This document shows, piece after piece, positions 13,583-15,351 of a DNA stretch of 15,351 nt. Each line of letters begins with the position of its first letter. Position 1 is the stretch's first letter. The notes beneath the pieces were generated by a model that ran no database searches, was not told the DNA's origin, and saw only the letters and a list, made by a program, of their open reading frames with translations. Both the position numbers and the translations under genes were made by a program. Source of the DNA: DASRCB01 sp035653295 (GTDB lineage Bacteria > Acidobacteriota > Terriglobia > Bryobacterales > Bryobacteraceae). The stretch spans positions 1 through 15,351 of the forward strand of contig DASRCB010000362.1 in the NCBI GenBank assembly GCA_035653295.1, in the 5' to 3' direction.

Positions 13583-15351
13583 TCACCAGACGCGACAGGC
13601 TTCGGCGCGAACCATGGGCTGGCCGGCGTGACAGGAGAAGGCTGCGGCGAATTCGGGAAGATTCGCGACCACGCCGTTGATGCGGTCCTCGGGCGGGGAG
13701 TGGGGATTGGTGATGGCGTTGACGCGCTTGTTTTCGGGGCGCTCATCGCCGCATGCCCACTGGGCCATACCGATGAAGAAGCGCTGGGGAGGAGTGAAGC
13801 CGCCGATGGGCTTCAGATCCTGCCCTTTGGTCTGCGCCTTCCATGCGAGCCAGGCCAGCAGCGTGCCGCCGAGGTCGGCGACGTCCTCTCCCGAGGTAAG
13901 TTTGCTGTTCAGGTGGATATCGTCCACCACGATGTAATTGGCGTACTGGCGGCGGACGCAGTTGATGCGCTTCTCGAATTCGGCGGCGTCCTTCTTCGTC
14001 CACCAGTCCTTCAGATTGCCGTGGGCGTCGAACTGGCGGCCTTCATCGTCAAAGCCGTGGGTCAACTCGTGGCCGATGGTGGCGCCGGTGTCGCCGTAGT
14101 TCGGCGCATCGTCGAGGCGCAGATCGAACAACGGCGGCTGGAGGACGCCAGCGGGGAAGTTAATATCGTTCTTTTGCGGATCGTAATAGGCGTTGACGGT
14201 GGGCGGGGTCATCTCCCATTCGGCGCGGTCCACCGGATGGCCGATTTTATTCAACTCGCGGCGGTTCTCGAACTCGGTTGCGCGCATGACGTTGCCGAGG
14301 AAGTCATTACGCTTCACGATGACGGAGCTGTAGTCGCGCCATTTGTCCGGATACCCGATTTTGTTCACCACGGCATGCAGCTTGTCCAGCGCGTGACGCT
14401 TTGTGTCGGGGCCCATCCAGGGGAGGTTGCGGATCTCCTCTCCCATAGCGGTTTCGATCTGCGTGGTCATAATCCTGGCGCGCTCTTTGGCTTCGGGGCT
14501 GAAAGTGCGGTCCACGTAGACCCTGCCCAGCGCTTCGCCGAGATCGCGATCGACCAGGCGCACGCAACGCTTCCAGCGGGGCGCCAGCTGATCGACGCCG
14601 CGCAGATACTTCGAATAAAAACTGAAATTCTCGTTGACGAAGGCGCGCGACAGGTACGGCGCTTCGGCGTGGATCACGTGCCAGCGCAGGTACGTTTTCC
14701 AGTCGGCGATATCGCGCGTTTTCAGCTGGCGCTCGACTTCGGCATAGAAGGCCGGCTCGGTGATGTTGACTGTCGCGGGCTCGCCGACGCGCGCCGCGCG
14801 GAAGTAGACGCCCCAGTCGAAGGCCGGAGTGGCGGCCTGCAACTGCGCAACCGATTCACGATGGAACAGCTTCCACGGGTCGCGGAGCTCGACGCGGGTC
14901 AGAGAGGCTTTGGCGAGGCCGGTTTCGATGTCCATCACCGTGCGCGCGTTGCGATCGGCGACATCGGCGGCATCGCCCGCGAGGGTGAACATGCGGGCCA
15001 CGTGGGCCAGGTATTTCTGCCGGGTCTCGACAGATTTCGGGTCGGTTTTGACGTAGTAGTCGCGATCGGGCAGGCCGAGGCCGCCGGCGTTGGCGAAAGC
15101 AATGACCATGGTGGAGTTGGCGAAGTCGGGCGAGGAGGAGAATTCGAACAGGAATTGCCCGGGCAGGGTCAGTTGCTCGTGGGCCAGCACGGCGGGGAGA
15201 TCGGCAACGGACCGCATGGCCGCGATCTCGTCGAGTGCAGGCTTCACAGGCGCGTCCCCGGCCTTCTCCACGGCGTCTTCGTCCATGCAAGCGGCGAAGA
15301 AATCGCCGATCTGCCCGACGACCTGGGTGCGGCCAGCGCTGGGCTGCGCGG
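13583..15351 (-). CDS. pepO: M13-family zinc metallopeptidase (neprilysin/PepO-like), N-terminus outside window
   Basis: 588 residues are visible and the frame is open to the right edge; residues upstream of the internal ATG at 15286 (GQIGDFFAACMDEDAVEKAG) already match the family, so the gene begins beyond 15351. Full-length members are roughly 650-700 residues with an export signal. The PF05649 N-terminal lobe is followed by the PF01431 catalytic part: NAYYDPQKNDINFPAG, the zinc motif HELTH (14057-14071), GFDDEGRQFD, and the third ligand glutamate in SGEDVADLGG (Glu codon 13886-13888). The C-terminal NPHSPPEDRINGVVANLPEF and the final CRVW are family-typical. It should cleave oligopeptides in the periplasm or outside. 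All catalytic residues are intact. It lies 123 nt upstream of the HGL gene start on the same strand. Confidence 0.95.
   Translation of the reverse strand, partial: AQPSAGRTQVVGQIGDFFAACMDEDAVEKAGDAPVKPALDEIAAMRSVADLPAVLAHEQLTLPGQFLFEFSSSPDFANSTMVIAFANAGGLGLPDRDYYVKTDPKSVETRQKYLAHVARMFTLAGDAADVADRNARTVMDIETGLAKASLTRVELRDPWKLFHRESVAQLQAATPAFDWGVYFRAARVGEPATVNITEPAFYAEVERQLKTRDIADWKTYLRWHVIHAEAPYLSRAFVNENFSFYSKYLRGVDQLAPRWKRCVRLVDRDLGEALGRVYVDRTFSPEAKERARIMTTQIETAMGEEIRNLPWMGPDTKRHALDKLHAVVNKIGYPDKWRDYSSVIVKRNDFLGNVMRATEFENRRELNKIGHPVDRAEWEMTPPTVNAYYDPQKNDINFPAGVLQPPLFDLRLDDAPNYGDTGATIGHELTHGFDDEGRQFDAHGNLKDWWTKKDAAEFEKRINCVRRQYANYIVVDDIHLNSKLTSGEDVADLGGTLLAWLAWKAQTKGQDLKPIGGFTPPQRFFIGMAQWACGDERPENKRVNAITNPHSPPEDRINGVVANLPEFAAAFSCHAGQPMVRAEACRVW

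Overview
The window is GC-rich, densely packed bacterial chromosome. It most resembles an Acidobacteriota genome of the Bryobacterales/Solibacter type. That placement is inferred from an 'ADOP'-type duplicated ABC permease, a 'STGP...GK...HGL' small protein, an M13 metallopeptidase and DegT/Gfo-Idh pairs, all of which I associate with that phylum. No tRNA, rRNA, CRISPR array, transposase or phage gene was found.

Layout. At the left edge lies the first 25 codons of a minus-strand gene with a good ribosome binding site (1-75), followed by about 290 bases without a convincing gene. Three plus-strand genes follow (363-3344): a small membrane protein, a pterin-4a-carbinolamine dehydratase (phhB), and, overlapping phhB by 4 nt (ATGA), a secreted two-domain protein. 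That protein fuses an AmiE-like serine hydrolase of the beta-lactamase fold to a NamZ-type exo-N-acetylmuramidase. Everything from 3357 to the right edge is on the minus strand. In transcription order: M13 peptidase (its N-terminus lies outside the window), a frameshifted 'HGL' gene, a DegT aminotransferase, a Gfo/Idh/MocA oxidoreductase, then ADOP permease, alkA, ogt, an SSS sodium symporter, an APC amino-acid permease, and finally a 73-residue coiled-coil/AT-hook protein.

How the genes work together. ADOP, alkA, ogt, SSS and APC form a chain in which every junction is a 4-nt stop/start overlap: three ATGA and, at the last junction, CTGA. This suggests one mRNA and coupled translation. The first APC ATG falls inside conserved TM1 sequence, so CTG is probably the real start codon. 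AlkA and Ogt are two direct DNA-alkylation repair enzymes in the same mRNA. SSS and APC are uptake systems. With the AmiE-NamZ fusion about 0.5 kb beyond the operon end, they could form a peptidoglycan (MurNAc and amino acid) salvage set, but that link is inference. DegT and Gfo/Idh also overlap by ATGA and look like a 3-amino-sugar module without its glycosyltransferases.

The most unusual content is a REP-like double hairpin present three times in the same orientation (7228-7263, 10562-10599, 12962-12997), with compensatory stem changes. One copy lies inside the ogt reading frame as 12 clean codons. One lies between Gfo/Idh and ADOP. One sits in an 82-bp insert bracketed by 33-bp direct repeats. 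That 115-bp event shifts the frame of the HGL gene: removing it in silico restores a stop after 153 codons.
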